NCBI GenBank assembly: GCA_964588695.1
Contig: CAZPQK010000005.1
Coordinates: forward strand, 124,001 to 188,000
Length of the DNA: 64,000 nucleotides
Origin: CAZPQK01 sp964588695
Lineage (GTDB): Bacteria; Krumholzibacteriota; Krumholzibacteriia; WVZY01; JAKEHA01
Direction of reading: 5' to 3'
The translations under genes and the position numbers were made by a program. Shown in pieces: positions 25,913 through 36,392 of this stretch. The notes under the pieces were generated by a model that was given only the letters and a program-made list of their open reading frames with translations, did not search any database and was not told where the DNA came from. Each line of letters starts with the position of its first letter. Positions within the stretch are counted from its first letter, which is position 1.

Positions 25913-28900
25913 ATGCCAAGTCAGTTCGTACATCTTCACGCTCACTCCGAGTTCAGTCTTCTCGATGGAAGCATCAAAGTCGAGAAGCTGGTTAAACGCG
26001 CGGTCGAGCTCGACATGCCAGCCGTGGCCCTTACCGACCACGGAAACATGTTCGGCATGATTCATTTTTATCGCGCGGCGCGAAAGCACGGGATCAAACC
26101 GATCCTGGGTATGGAGGCGTACATCACCCGCGGGAGCCGTCACGATCGCACCCGTCACGCCGGCGAAAAGTCGCAAACCGATCACCTGATTCTTTTGGCC
26201 AGAAACCTCACCGGTTATCACAACCTGGTCAAGCTCTCGTCGATCGCGTTTACCGAGGGCTTTTACTACAAACCGCGCATCGATTTTGAAGTCCTGCAGG
26301 AGCACAGCGAAGGATTAATCGGGACCACGGCCTGTTTGCGTGGAACCGTAGCGCAGCACGCGCTGCATGAGGGCTACGAGCGCGCCAAAGAAACTACGCA
26401 GCGCTACCGCGATATCTTTGGTCATGACAACTACTACTTGGAAATTCAAGACCACGGTATCGACGCTCAGCGCGACTTGTTGCCTATCTATGACAAGCTG
26501 CACAGCGAACTCGGCATACCGATGATCGCGTCGAACGACGTTCACTACTTGCGCAAAGAAGATTCGCAGGCGCACGAAGTGCTGCTGTGTTTGCAAACCG
26601 GAAGCACGCTCGACGATCCTGGGCGTTTTCGATTTTCGTCCGAAGAGCTGTATTTCAAGACCGAGCAGGAAATGAAGCAGCTTTTTCCCAATCATCATCA
26701 CGCGGTTGAGCGAACGCTGGAGGTTGCCGAAAAGTGCAACGTCGAACTGGAAGAGGGTCGTTTTTTTCTGCCCAAGTTTCCGTTGCCCGAAGGCTTCGCC
26801 AGCAACGCCGATTATCTGCGCCACCTGGCCTACGAAGGCGCGACTAAACGTTACGGTGAAGTCACCGATCCTATCCGTGATCGTCTGGACTTTGAGCTAG
26901 GCGTAATCCAGAAGATGGACTTTCCCGGCTACTTTCTGATCGTCCGCGACATCGTTAACTACGCGAAGGAACAGGAAATTCCCGTTGGTCCGGGACGGGG
27001 TAGTGCTGCGGGTAGCCTGGTGACATACTCGGTCGGTATTACCGATGTCGATCCGTTGGAACACAATCTGCTTTTCGAGCGGATGCTAAACCCCGAGCGG
27101 GTGAGCATGCCGGATATCGACATCGACTTTTGCTTTGAACGACGTGATGAAGTGATTCGGTATGTAATTGATCGCTATAGCGCCGACAACGTTTGCCAGA
27201 TCATAACCTTTGGGACGATGGCGGCGCGCGCGGCGGTCAAGGACGTTGGGCGGGTGTTGAACATCCCGTTTGCCGACGTAGATCGGGTTAGCAAACTCAT
27301 TCCCGCGCTGCCGGGAACATCGCTTCAGGATTCGCTAGAAAAGATCCCCGAGCTCAACACGCTGGTTAAGAGTAGCTCGGAGTACGAAAGACTGGTCGAC
27401 CTTAGCCTGACGTTGGAAGGCATATCACGCCACGCGTCGACCCACGCGGCAGGAATCGTGATTACGCCCACGCCGCTAATCAACCACGTTCCGTTGTTCC
27501 GCTCAAACAAGGGCGAAATCACTACCCAGTACGACATGAAAGCGATCGATATTATCGGTCTGCTTAAGATAGACGTGCTCGGACTGCGCACGCTAACGGT
27601 TATCTCCAAGAGTCTGGCGATGATCGAACAGAACTACGGCGTGAGAATGAAAATCGCCGACATTCCTTTAAGCGACGAAAAGACCTACGAGTTGCTTCGG
27701 TCGGGGAACACTGTTGGTGTGTTTCAGTTGGAATCGTCGGGCATGCGCGAGCTTTTGCGAAATCTAAAGCCGACCGTGTTTAGCGACGTTACCGCTGTTA
27801 ACGCGTTGTACCGCCCGGGGCCGCTCAACTCCGGAATGGTGAGCTACTTCGTTGACTGCAAGCACGGCCGCGAAGAAATCCGCTACGAACATCCGATGCT
27901 CGAGCCGATTTTGCGCGATACCTACGGCGTAATCCTTTACCAGGAACAGGTGATGCAGATCGCCAATCAGATGGCTGGGTTTTCGTTAGGGCAGTCCGAC
28001 GTGCTACGCAAGGCTATGGGAAAAAAGCAAGCCGACGTCATGGAAGAGCAAAAGAAGCTTTTCATTGAAGGCGCGGTAAACAACGATATCCCCAAGGCCC
28101 TCGCCGAGAAGATCTTTGGCTTGATGGAGAAGTTCGCGCAGTACGGCTTCAACAAATCGCACAGCGCCGCGTACGCAATGATCTCGGTTCAGACCGCGTA
28201 TCTTAAGGCCAACTATCCAGCCGAGTTCATGGCGGCGTCGATGACTTCAGAAATCGACAACACCGATCGTATTCTCGTCTTCATGGACGACGCTAAACGA
28301 ATGGAAATTCCAATCGTTCCGCCCGACGTCAACGGCAGCGAAGTAGAGTTTCGCGCCAAGGACGGCGGAATTAGCTACGGCTTGGGTGCGATCAAGGGGG
28401 TGGGCCCATCGGCGATGCAGCACCTGGTAGACACACGCGAGTTAGATGGTGCGTATCGGTCGCTGGAAGATGTTGCCTGTAGGGTTAACTTGCGTACGCT
28501 CAACCGTCGCGGATTTGAGAGCTTGATCATGGCGGGAGCGATGGACAACCTGCCCGGGCACCGAGCCCAGAAGATGATGAATCTCGACAACGTCCTGGAA
28601 AGCGCACAGCGGCGGGCACGCGATGCCGAGCGCGGTCAATCCAACCTGTTTGGCGAATCGGAAGTCGGCGATCAGGTGCCAATGCAGGAATGCGATGAAT
28701 GGACCCGCCGCGAAGAACTGCACAACGAACGCGAAGCGATCGGGTTCTTTCTTACCGGCCATCCGCTTGAACGCTTTAAAGACCTGTTGGCGATGATGAG
28801 CAACGTTACGTCACGCAACCTGAGCGAACAGTCGGGCGGGCGGGAGCGAACATTTGGTGGTCTGGTGACCCAGGTTAAAACTATCTTGGATCGTAAGGGT

Positions 28901-29353
28901 CAACCTATGGCGTTCGTCACTATGGAGGATCGCCACGGAACCGCCGAAGTGATTGTGTTTTCGGACTTGCTGGAGAAGCATCGTCAACACGTCGTCGAAG
29001 ATGCAGTGTTGCTGTTGCGCGGAAAGGTGTCGTCGCGCGGCGGAAGTGACGCGAAACTTATTGTGAACTCGATCGTATCTATCGACGAAGATCATTTCCC
29101 AGTGCCTAAAGAGGTGCATTTTACAATTAACCTGGACGATACCGGCGAATCCGACATTGACCGTTTGCAGCAAATGATCGACGCCCATCAAGGCGATACC
29201 AAGGTCTTCTTCCACATCAAAGAGGCTGGGCGCCGTCAGTACGTGATTCGCTCGAAGTCGAAGGGATTGCAGTTGGACTACGAGATCGTGTCAACCCTGA
29301 CAAAATCGATAGGTTCGGAGAACATAAAACTCGTCCCTGCGGGGAGGAGGTAG
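25913..29353 (+). CDS. dnaE: DNA polymerase III subunit alpha
   Basis: The 1146-residue protein shows an N-terminal PHP domain (HLHAHSEFSLLDGSIKV, LTDHGNMFG), the polymerase core with the catalytic Asp motif PDIDIDF (D401, D403, D405), GPGRGSAAGSLV, a finger region (KKQADVMEEQKKLF, FNKSHSAAYAMIS), a helix-hairpin-helix/tandem segment and an OB-fold near residues 980-1060 (GGLVTQVKTILDRKGQPMAF). It is the replicative polymerase. Length fits the DnaE1 type (about 1160). The start ATG 25913 follows a weak CGGAG site. It may be co-transcribed with the M23 peptidase. Confidence 0.97.
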   Translation: MPSQFVHLHAHSEFSLLDGSIKVEKLVKRAVELDMPAVALTDHGNMFGMIHFYRAARKHGIKPILGMEAYITRGSRHDRTRHAGEKSQTDHLILLARNLTGYHNLVKLSSIAFTEGFYYKPRIDFEVLQEHSEGLIGTTACLRGTVAQHALHEGYERAKETTQRYRDIFGHDNYYLEIQDHGIDAQRDLLPIYDKLHSELGIPMIASNDVHYLRKEDSQAHEVLLCLQTGSTLDDPGRFRFSSEELYFKTEQEMKQLFPNHHHAVERTLEVAEKCNVELEEGRFFLPKFPLPEGFASNADYLRHLAYEGATKRYGEVTDPIRDRLDFELGVIQKMDFPGYFLIVRDIVNYAKEQEIPVGPGRGSAAGSLVTYSVGITDVDPLEHNLLFERMLNPERVSMPDIDIDFCFERRDEVIRYVIDRYSADNVCQIITFGTMAARAAVKDVGRVLNIPFADVDRVSKLIPALPGTSLQDSLEKIPELNTLVKSSSEYERLVDLSLTLEGISRHASTHAAGIVITPTPLINHVPLFRSNKGEITTQYDMKAIDIIGLLKIDVLGLRTLTVISKSLAMIEQNYGVRMKIADIPLSDEKTYELLRSGNTVGVFQLESSGMRELLRNLKPTVFSDVTAVNALYRPGPLNSGMVSYFVDCKHGREEIRYEHPMLEPILRDTYGVILYQEQVMQIANQMAGFSLGQSDVLRKAMGKKQADVMEEQKKLFIEGAVNNDIPKALAEKIFGLMEKFAQYGFNKSHSAAYAMISVQTAYLKANYPAEFMAASMTSEIDNTDRILVFMDDAKRMEIPIVPPDVNGSEVEFRAKDGGISYGLGAIKGVGPSAMQHLVDTRELDGAYRSLEDVACRVNLRTLNRRGFESLIMAGAMDNLPGHRAQKMMNLDNVLESAQRRARDAERGQSNLFGESEVGDQVPMQECDEWTRREELHNEREAIGFFLTGHPLERFKDLLAMMSNVTSRNLSEQSGGRERTFGGLVTQVKTILDRKGQPMAFVTMEDRHGTAEVIVFSDLLEKHRQHVVEDAVLLLRGKVSSRGGSDAKLIVNSIVSIDEDHFPVPKEVHFTINLDDTGESDIDRLQQMIDAHQGDTKVFFHIKEAGRRQYVIRSKSKGLQLDYEIVSTLTKSIGSENIKLVPAGRR

Positions 29354-29355
29354 TT

Positions 29356-30105
29356 GTGCGACTGGGACTCTTCGCCTGCGTTCTGGCCGTTGCCGCATTT
29401 TCGTCTCCGGCACGGGCCGGGCTCGAACAGCCGCTATACGTTATCGACAGCCCGACCGCCGGTCTGTTGAACCACGGCGAGTTTCTTATTCAGAATCGCC
29501 TGGGACCGGAGAGTGCAATCGCCACCGGGGTTCGATTGGGAATCAAGCAACGCATCCAGTTGGGCGTTTCTTTTGGGATGCAGCGTGTTCTGGAGCGCGC
29601 CGACATCGAAGTGAACGATCAGGTAGGCTTTCAGCTTCGCGTGCGCCTGGTCGAAGAGTTGACGACCCCGGCTGTCGCCATTGGGTTTAACTCGCAGGGG
29701 ACCGGGCCGTACGACGAGGACCTTGAACGGTATGAGCGAAAGTCTTACGGCTTTTTTCTAGCCCTTTCCAAGAACTGGCTGGGCGTGGTTGGAAACGTTG
29801 GGCTGCACGGCGGCGTCAACTACAGCACCGAAACCGACGATGACGACGATGTTAACGTGTTTGTTGCGTCCGACTGGGAAATCGGCGATGTGTTTGCCTT
29901 CCTGTTGGACGCCAATGCTGCAATTAACGACGATCAAGATGACGGCCGGTACGGCGAGGGAGGAGTCTACCTCGACGGAGGCTTGCGAGTCCGCTATGGC
30001 CAAAACCTAAGTCTGATGCTAATTTTTAGGGACCTGACCAACAACTTTGCGGGCTCTGATCGCGTCGGCAGGGAACTTGAGATTACGTTTGTGGATTTGT
30101 TCTAG
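29356..30105 (+). CDS. Predicted outer-membrane beta-barrel protein of unknown function
   Basis: A GTG start two bases after the dnaE stop begins a 249-residue protein with a signal peptide (LGLFACVLAVAAFSSPARA-G). The rest is made of alternating beta-strand pattern segments with turns, including a Asp-rich loop TDDDDDVN, and a last strand ending VDLF, with aromatic terminal Phe as in outer-membrane barrels. I do not recognise the family; it has a YjbH- or transporter-like flavour only. It is placed between dnaE and accA and probably read with both. Confidence 0.68.
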   Translation: MRLGLFACVLAVAAFSSPARAGLEQPLYVIDSPTAGLLNHGEFLIQNRLGPESAIATGVRLGIKQRIQLGVSFGMQRVLERADIEVNDQVGFQLRVRLVEELTTPAVAIGFNSQGTGPYDEDLERYERKSYGFFLALSKNWLGVVGNVGLHGGVNYSTETDDDDDVNVFVASDWEIGDVFAFLLDANAAINDDQDDGRYGEGGVYLDGGLRVRYGQNLSLMLIFRDLTNNFAGSDRVGRELEITFVDLF

Positions 30106-30135
30106 AAAACCGGTTTAGAAGATGGTGCACAGAAT

Positions 30136-31119
30136 ATGAGTGAAAACACCGCTACGGGTCGCCACGTTCTGGAGTTTGAGAAACCCATTATCGAGCTGGA
30201 AGACAAGATCGCGGAACTGCGCCACGTGGCCAGCGTGCAGAACGTGTCCATGGACGACGAGATCCGAAAAATGACCGAAAAGGCTGACCGCCTGCGTCGC
30301 GACATCTACTCGAAGTTGTCTGCGTGGCAGCAAGTTCAACTGGCGCGACACCCGCGCCGGCCTTATACGCTGGACTACATCGAAGCTTTCGGCGACGACT
30401 TCGTCGAGCTTCACGGGGATCGCAATTTTGGCGATGACGCGGCAATCGTTGGCGGACTGCTGACGTTGGAGGACAAGAAGATTGTCCTCATCGGCCACCA
30501 GAAAGGCCGCAACACCAAGGAAAACATCCATCGCAACTTTGGCATGCCGCATCCGGAAGGGTACCGCAAGGCTCAACGGCTGATGCAAATGGCCGAGAAG
30601 TTCAAGCTGCCCGTGGTGACGCTTATCGACACGCCGGGGGCGTACCCCGGGGTTGGCGCTGAGGAGCGGGGGCAGTCGGCCGCCATCGCGGAGAGCCTTA
30701 AGTTAATGGCTGGGCTCAGGACGCCCACGGTTTCGGTTGTCATCGGAGAGGGCGGAAGCGGTGGGGCTTTGGCGTTGGGCGTTTCCGACCGCATTCTTAT
30801 GCTTCAGTACGCTGTCTATTCCGTCATTTCCCCGGAAGGATGCGCAGCGATTCTCTGGAAGGATCAGGCCAAAGTCAAGGAAGCTGCTGATGCGCTTAAA
30901 CTTACGGCCGAACACCTTGTGGCTTTGGAGGTCGTAGATCGGGTGATTGACGAGCCGCCAGGCGGCGCTCACCGCGCGCCCGATGTCATGTCCGAAGACC
31001 TGAAGCGCTGCCTGTATGAAGAATTAGAGTACCTTGGCCGGATCGACATGGAAACCCTGCTGGATAAGCGTCGGGTTAAGTTCCTAAAGATCGGCGCTTT
31101 CCACGAAGAATCGTCTTGA
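30136..31119 (+). CDS. accA: Acetyl-CoA carboxylase carboxyltransferase subunit alpha
   Basis: The 327-residue protein begins with the EFEKPIIELEDKIAELR segment and has ARHPRRPYTLDYIE, RNFGMPHPEGYRKAQRLMQ, TLIDTPGAYPGVGAEERGQ and GEGGSGGALALGVSDRILML, matching AccA. With AccD it moves the carboxyl group from biotin to acetyl-CoA, making malonyl-CoA for fatty acids; accD is not in this window. It is located after dnaE, as in many proteobacteria. No strong ribosome-binding site is seen before ATG 30136. Confidence 0.97.
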   Translation: MSENTATGRHVLEFEKPIIELEDKIAELRHVASVQNVSMDDEIRKMTEKADRLRRDIYSKLSAWQQVQLARHPRRPYTLDYIEAFGDDFVELHGDRNFGDDAAIVGGLLTLEDKKIVLIGHQKGRNTKENIHRNFGMPHPEGYRKAQRLMQMAEKFKLPVVTLIDTPGAYPGVGAEERGQSAAIAESLKLMAGLRTPTVSVVIGEGGSGGALALGVSDRILMLQYAVYSVISPEGCAAILWKDQAKVKEAADALKLTAEHLVALEVVDRVIDEPPGGAHRAPDVMSEDLKRCLYEELEYLGRIDMETLLDKRRVKFLKIGAFHEESS

Positions 31120-31145
31120 CGCCAATGGGTTGTCGAAGGTATTAT
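31116..31145 (+). promoter_or_regulatory. Candidate sigma-70 promoter for the C25 peptidase gene
   Basis: TTGACG at 31116-31121 overlaps the accA stop, and TATTAT at 31140-31145 follows at 18 bases. The predicted 5' leader would be about 130 bases long. Confidence 0.5.
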
Positions 31146-31282
31146 CTTATTCAATAACAAGACGTTAAAGAAACCAGCCTGCTTTTTTCCACCCCCTTAC
31201 ATTCGGCACTCAGGAGTTGCAACGCGCGCCTTTGCTACCGTTAGCTGTCGAGTCCTAAACACCCCCTCCCAAGGGTCGGAAA

Positions 31283-34200
31283 ATGCTCAAACGTTTTCTC
31301 TCCTTTCTATTGCTTGTCGCGGTCTGTCCGGTCGCAAATGCGGAAGTTGTTTCCGTTGTGCAGCGCGCGGACGGATTCACGATCGACGTCGCGCCTAACC
31401 AGGACCTTAGTCAGCCAGTCGAGTTTCACCTCGCGATACCCGCTGACGCCAATCTGCGTGCGACGCGTCTCGGCGGTGTGATGGTCGAGCGCCCGATGAC
31501 CGATGCCGAAGTTGCCGAGCGCGTTGCCTATTACAACCAGGCGGAAACGCCCGAGTTTCCAACGCGACCTCTCATGGTACCAGCGGTCGAAGTGGAAGTT
31601 TCGCCTCCGCTGCAGTTCCGCGGCTACAGTGTCGTTAAGGTTACCTGTGCATTCCTGCAGACCGATGTGGTGCGGGCTACCACGCGTGAGTGGGGCGCCT
31701 ACACGGTAGAGCTGGCCCACGGCGCCGTTGGCATGGCGAGGTCTCAGGCCGTGGATCCAGCCGTTCGCAACTTCGTGGTAAATACCGAATTCTTTCCGGC
31801 AATCGCGGAAACGCGTCAGCAGGTCGATCCCGGGTTCAGTTTGTCGAGCAATTGGGTTCGACTGGTGGTCGACTCGCGTGCGATGCACGAAGTAACCGGC
31901 GCCGACCTGCAAGCGGCCGGGATTGCGCTGACATCGGTGGGGGATCCGGCGACGTTTCGTGTGTTTACCGGTGATGTCGTCGAACAACCGCGGGCCTTCG
32001 CTGATCCGCGCGGAACCTGGCAAAACGGCAACTGGCTCAATGAAGTTGCGATTGTCGTAGAAGATGGCAACGACGGAACCTTTGATCCCAGTGATCGCAT
32101 TGTTTTTTATGGTCTGGGAGCTAACGACTGGTTGGAGTACTACCAAACCGGGGCGGACCCGCAAGAGTGGCACGAGCATTCTCGCGCGTTTGAGAACAAC
32201 TATTTCTTAACCTGGGGCGGGTCGTTTGCAGGAAGTCCGCGACGAATGACGGCAACGCCGTCGACACCCAACGCAACCACCCGTACTTCCGCGCAACGCC
32301 GACTATACTTTGAATCCAATTCGGTATCGGACTATGACTACCGCTGCGACGGTTGGTTTTGGCTGCAGGCGGCGGGCTCGGGCTCCTTTAGTTCGACCAT
32401 TCAAGCGCCATCGCTGAGCAATGTTGTGGTTTCGGTCCCACAAACTTTCCGATCGCCCGCGCTGGCGCCGTTCCGCACACCGGCCAACGTCGGCGGAGTG
32501 GAGGTTAACCGCAACCATCACATCGTTTTTAAAAGTCGAGTGGGGGCCGTGACCACCACTATTGGAGAATACACGTGGGACGTTACCGGGACGGGCGGGA
32601 GGTGTGACGCGCAGCCGATCGCCGAGTTCAGCGGAACGTTTCTGTCGGACGGAATTAACAATATTATATTCGAAGTGCCGCGCGATCTTAATCCGTTAGA
32701 TGAAGTGTATCTGGATTGGATAAGCGCGTCCTACGAACGTCGTTTGGTCGCGTCGGGTAACCGGTTGCACTTTTCCCTGGATGATACCGCTGGGGTTCAC
32801 ACTGTCGAATGCACCGGGTTTGCCAGTAGCGGACAGTTGCAGGCCTTCGATGTAACCGATCCGTTTTCGCCGCAGTCTCTAGTCGGCGTCGAAATTACGG
32901 GAACGACAACCCGTACCATGCGGTTTAGCGCCGACGGTTCGCAGCGGCGCCACTTCTATGTCGCGGGGACGATCAACGACGGTTTTCGTAAACCGACGTC
33001 GGTTCGTCGTATTACACCCACAGACTTGCGTGCGGGTAGCGAAGGGCCCCACATGGTTATCATTGCGCCGCGCGAGTTTGCCAGCGCCGCGGAGCGGTTG
33101 GCCGACCATAGGCGACAGGTGATGCCGCACTTTGCTAATCCGCGAGTGCAAGTGGTAACGACCACGGATATCTACGACAACTTTTCCGGCGGGCTCCCCG
33201 ACGTTAACGGAATTCGAAACTACTTTAAGTTTCTTTACGAAAATTTTAGTGAGCCGGGCGGAGCCAAGTCGCTGATGTTTGCGTGCCTGCTAGGAGACGC
33301 TACGGTCGACCCCAAGTTAAATGGCAGCAACACGATCGATCAAGTACCCACCTACATCTACTTTACTCAGGCATCGACGTGGGTGTTCGCAACCGACGCC
33401 TGGTACGCCGACATGGAAGCCGCCGATCAGATACCAGGTGCCTCCGCCGGTGATATTTTTGTTGGCCGCTTACCCGCCAGCACACCAGCACAGGCGTCTT
33501 TTCTGGTCGATAAGGTTATTGGCTACGATACCGCCAACAGTTTTGGAGAGTGGCGCCAGAAAGTTGTCCTGGTCGCCGACGATGAAGTGTCCGGGATTTC
33601 CTCCGCACTTTGCGACTACCAGTTTGTCTCCGAGCAGGAACTGGTCAGCAAGGGATACGTCGCTCAGCATATGGATGTGAACCGCGTGTACCTAACCGAC
33701 TTTCCGCGTATCTCGAAAATTAAACCGGCTGCACGTCAAGCGCTCATCGATACCTGGAACGACGGCGCTTTAGTACTCTCGTATGTGGGGCACGGTAGTT
33801 CGCAACAAATGGCCGACGAACAGGTGTTTCTGCCGGCGGACGTCAATACGCTCAACAACGGAGACAGGCTGCCCCTTTTTATGGCGTTTAGCTGTACGAT
33901 TGGTGACTTTGCGAATTCACAGCGTCAAAGCTTGTCGGAACAACTGTTACTGCGCGGTGGCGGTGGTGTGATTGGCGCCGTGTGCGCTTCCAACCTGACA
34001 TTTCAGGGGGCCAATCAGAAAGTTCACGTTCGGTTTCAACAGCGGTTAACTCCCCGCGAGCCAGGCGACGCAATGGCCGTTGGGGAGGCGCTGTTTACCG
34101 CCCGGAGCGCGGCCAAGGGTCCGATCGATCTCGGGGCAGACGAAAACAATCACAAGTACAACCTCATGGGTGATCCAGCGACGCGACTGTTCTCGCCGCG

Positions 34201-35248
34201 GCAGGAAATTCGGTTGGAAGGCGCCGAGGCTGATAACTTTGTGGCAGGCGTTCGCAAAACACTTCGCGGGGCGGTCTATAAGAACGGATCAGTCGACACG
34301 GGGTTTAACGGACAAGCCAGGCTGCTCATCCGCGAGCCCGACTTTGAACCAAAGCGCTACTTTTTGGAGTGCATCAACGTCGATTTTATCGACTATCGGG
34401 CTGCGGCTGGCGTGATGTACGACGGAGTAACGCAGGTTACCAACGGCGAGTTCGAACTCACCTTTCGCGTGCCGCGCGCGGCGCGCAACGGCCCGTATTG
34501 TTACATCGCCGCGTACGCCGACAACGGGTTCGCCGATGCATCTGTGGCCTACGACAGTACCTATTCGTTGGTGCCGCCGACCCCCGCGGACAGCACCGAG
34601 CTACAGCCGCTGGATGGAGCACCCCGGGTGGCCATGGGTTTTCAAAGCGGACTTAAAACGGTTAAGCCAGGTGAGAGTCTGCGGGCGGTGGTTCGCGATC
34701 GCGACGGCGTGAACACGCTATCTACGACGAACGAAGGTAAGCACTTGTTACTTATCGACGACACCGATATCCCGTTCGACGTGACCAAGTTTTTTGAATA
34801 TGATGCTGGCGGTACCGACACTGCGGGTACCATGGTGTTTCCACTGCCGGCTCTTGACTACGGACAGCACAGTGCGGTTTACAAGGTTAGCGACCGTTTC
34901 GGTCAGACCGCCCTGGACACGCTGTCGTTCTTTGTCACCGACCCCTCGGATTTCTTCGCACGAGCGGTGTTGAACTATCCCAACCCGTTCGCCGAGAACA
35001 CCCAGTTTCTGTTTGAGATCTCCGATCGTGCGGACATCCAGTTGGATGTCTTCACCCTCTCCGGACAACGGATTCGGCGGCTCAACGCATCTAGCGACGG
35101 CGGGCAAACGTGGGTCGCCTGGGACGGGCGCGACGAGATTGGTGGCGAAATTGCAAACGGGACGTACTTATACGTCGCTAGAGTTTCCTTTTACGACATT
35201 GACCGGCCTGACACGGTCTTGCGCGGAAAAGTATTCAAGGCCAGGTAG
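31283..35248 (+). CDS. PorU-like C25 (gingipain-type) peptidase with C-terminal sorting-type domain
   Basis: The 1321-residue protein has a signal peptide (LLLVAVCPVANA-E), a beta-rich N-terminal half, and a C25 caspase-like peptidase domain (about residues 580-930). The catalytic pair is visible: His837 in YVGHGSS and Cys871 in FSCTIG. It ends with a FlgD/type IX sorting-like domain from NYPNPF (residue 1231) with LDVFTLSGQRIRRL. This architecture matches PorU, the type IX surface sortase, which works with PorV; a PorV-like gene lies directly downstream. Whether it cleaves sorting signals of others, such as the 1524-residue protein here, is inference. PorU length in Bacteroidota is usually about 1100-1300. 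Confidence 0.87.
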   Translation: MLKRFLSFLLLVAVCPVANAEVVSVVQRADGFTIDVAPNQDLSQPVEFHLAIPADANLRATRLGGVMVERPMTDAEVAERVAYYNQAETPEFPTRPLMVPAVEVEVSPPLQFRGYSVVKVTCAFLQTDVVRATTREWGAYTVELAHGAVGMARSQAVDPAVRNFVVNTEFFPAIAETRQQVDPGFSLSSNWVRLVVDSRAMHEVTGADLQAAGIALTSVGDPATFRVFTGDVVEQPRAFADPRGTWQNGNWLNEVAIVVEDGNDGTFDPSDRIVFYGLGANDWLEYYQTGADPQEWHEHSRAFENNYFLTWGGSFAGSPRRMTATPSTPNATTRTSAQRRLYFESNSVSDYDYRCDGWFWLQAAGSGSFSSTIQAPSLSNVVVSVPQTFRSPALAPFRTPANVGGVEVNRNHHIVFKSRVGAVTTTIGEYTWDVTGTGGRCDAQPIAEFSGTFLSDGINNIIFEVPRDLNPLDEVYLDWISASYERRLVASGNRLHFSLDDTAGVHTVECTGFASSGQLQAFDVTDPFSPQSLVGVEITGTTTRTMRFSADGSQRRHFYVAGTINDGFRKPTSVRRITPTDLRAGSEGPHMVIIAPREFASAAERLADHRRQVMPHFANPRVQVVTTTDIYDNFSGGLPDVNGIRNYFKFLYENFSEPGGAKSLMFACLLGDATVDPKLNGSNTIDQVPTYIYFTQASTWVFATDAWYADMEAADQIPGASAGDIFVGRLPASTPAQASFLVDKVIGYDTANSFGEWRQKVVLVADDEVSGISSALCDYQFVSEQELVSKGYVAQHMDVNRVYLTDFPRISKIKPAARQALIDTWNDGALVLSYVGHGSSQQMADEQVFLPADVNTLNNGDRLPLFMAFSCTIGDFANSQRQSLSEQLLLRGGGGVIGAVCASNLTFQGANQKVHVRFQQRLTPREPGDAMAVGEALFTARSAAKGPIDLGADENNHKYNLMGDPATRLFSPRQEIRLEGAEADNFVAGVRKTLRGAVYKNGSVDTGFNGQARLLIREPDFEPKRYFLECINVDFIDYRAAAGVMYDGVTQVTNGEFELTFRVPRAARNGPYCYIAAYADNGFADASVAYDSTYSLVPPTPADSTELQPLDGAPRVAMGFQSGLKTVKPGESLRAVVRDRDGVNTLSTTNEGKHLLLIDDTDIPFDVTKFFEYDAGGTDTAGTMVFPLPALDYGQHSAVYKVSDRFGQTALDTLSFFVTDPSDFFARAVLNYPNPFAENTQFLFEISDRADIQLDVFTLSGQRIRRLNASSDGGQTWVAWDGRDEIGGEIANGTYLYVARVSFYDIDRPDTVLRGKVFKAR

Positions 35249-35271
35249 CAACTCGGCTAGGGGGTTGAGGC

Positions 35272-35299
35272 TTGACCGAAAACCAATTAACAGTATACT
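35272..35299 (+). promoter_or_regulatory. Sigma-70-type promoter for the porV-like gene
   Basis: TTGACC (35272-35277) and TATACT (35294-35299) are 16 bases apart, and the expected start lies about 15-20 bases before the coding start. Confidence 0.65.
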
Positions 35300-35323
35300 A
35301 CTGCTAGAGTTAGGAGGATGTTA

Positions 35324-36313
35324 ATGCGCAAGAATATTATCGTCGGGGTGGTCGCGGTAGGCTTACTTTTTATGAGTAATTCCCAGTCGTTCGCGCAAGC
35401 GGAGGCTGGGGTTCCGTCGTTGATTATCCCTCCGGGTGCGCGCGCAAACGGGATGGGCGAGACCTATGTCGCGCTCGCCAATGATGCGACCGCCGGATGG
35501 TGGAATGCAGGTGGGCTTGCGTTTGTGCAAGGTAACAACCTGGCTTTTATGCACAGCCAACTAGTCCCCGACCTCGCCTCCGATGTTTACTACGAATATT
35601 TGGGCTACGCTAAGGAACTCCCTGACGTCGGCGTCTTTAGCATCGCGCTTATTTATCTTACCTACGGCGAAAGTGTCGCGACCGATCCATCGGGTAACGC
35701 GCTGGGTACGTTTAATAGTTGGGAAGGCGCTCTTCAAGGCTCGTTCGCGATTCCGCTGACCGAGAACCTCGGCGCTGGCGTATCGATGAAGTTCATTCTT
35801 GTCGACTACGCTCCCGGTGAGTTCACTGTTGAAGGTGAGGACGGAAAAGGTTCGTCGTTCGCCGCAGACGCGGGCATTCTCTACAAAATGCCTAACCAGA
35901 AACTAAATTTTGGTTTGTCCCTGGCCAACGCCGGGCCCGACATTGCGTTTGTTGATCGCGAGCAAAGTGACCCGCTTCCGTGGACCGCTCGGCTCGGTGT
36001 TTCTTACATGCCGATTCAAGACGAAATCAGCCAGGTCACGTTGGCCTACGACCTGGAACAAAGTCTGGTTTGGTTGGTCGATTCCGGTACCGATCGTCGT
36101 CGCAGCGAAATCCATCATGTCGGCGCCGAGTACTTGTACTCGAACCTGATCGCATTGCGAACCGGATATGTTTACGACGAAGACGGTGACTTTAGTGACT
36201 TCACTTATGGGTTCGGCATTGTCTACAAGCGGCTGGCGCTGGACTACGCGAACGTGCCGCAAGCCGAGCAACTGGACCGCGTCGACCGCTGGTCGTTCTA
36301 CGTCAATTTCTAG
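35324..36313 (+). CDS. PorV/PorQ-family outer-membrane protein
   Basis: Start ATG 35324 is preferred over ATG 35318 because the AGGAGG site (35312-35317) would touch the first. The 329-residue protein has a signal peptide ending SQSFAQA and a FadL-like 14-strand barrel pattern. The opening motif PPGARANGMGETYVALANDA ... WWNAGGLAF is the hallmark of the PorV/PorQ family. In the type IX system PorV carries cargo to PorU. Here it lies 75 bases after the PorU-like gene and has its own promoter. It ends in Phe (SFYVNF), consistent with a BAM substrate. Confidence 0.88.
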   Translation: MRKNIIVGVVAVGLLFMSNSQSFAQAEAGVPSLIIPPGARANGMGETYVALANDATAGWWNAGGLAFVQGNNLAFMHSQLVPDLASDVYYEYLGYAKELPDVGVFSIALIYLTYGESVATDPSGNALGTFNSWEGALQGSFAIPLTENLGAGVSMKFILVDYAPGEFTVEGEDGKGSSFAADAGILYKMPNQKLNFGLSLANAGPDIAFVDREQSDPLPWTARLGVSYMPIQDEISQVTLAYDLEQSLVWLVDSGTDRRRSEIHHVGAEYLYSNLIALRTGYVYDEDGDFSDFTYGFGIVYKRLALDYANVPQAEQLDRVDRWSFYVNF

Positions 36314-36392
36314 TATCAGGCATCCGGGTCAGGAACACCCTGACACCAACTGACTCTCGGCGCCGGCACCCCTCGAAGGGAAGTAAAGCAAC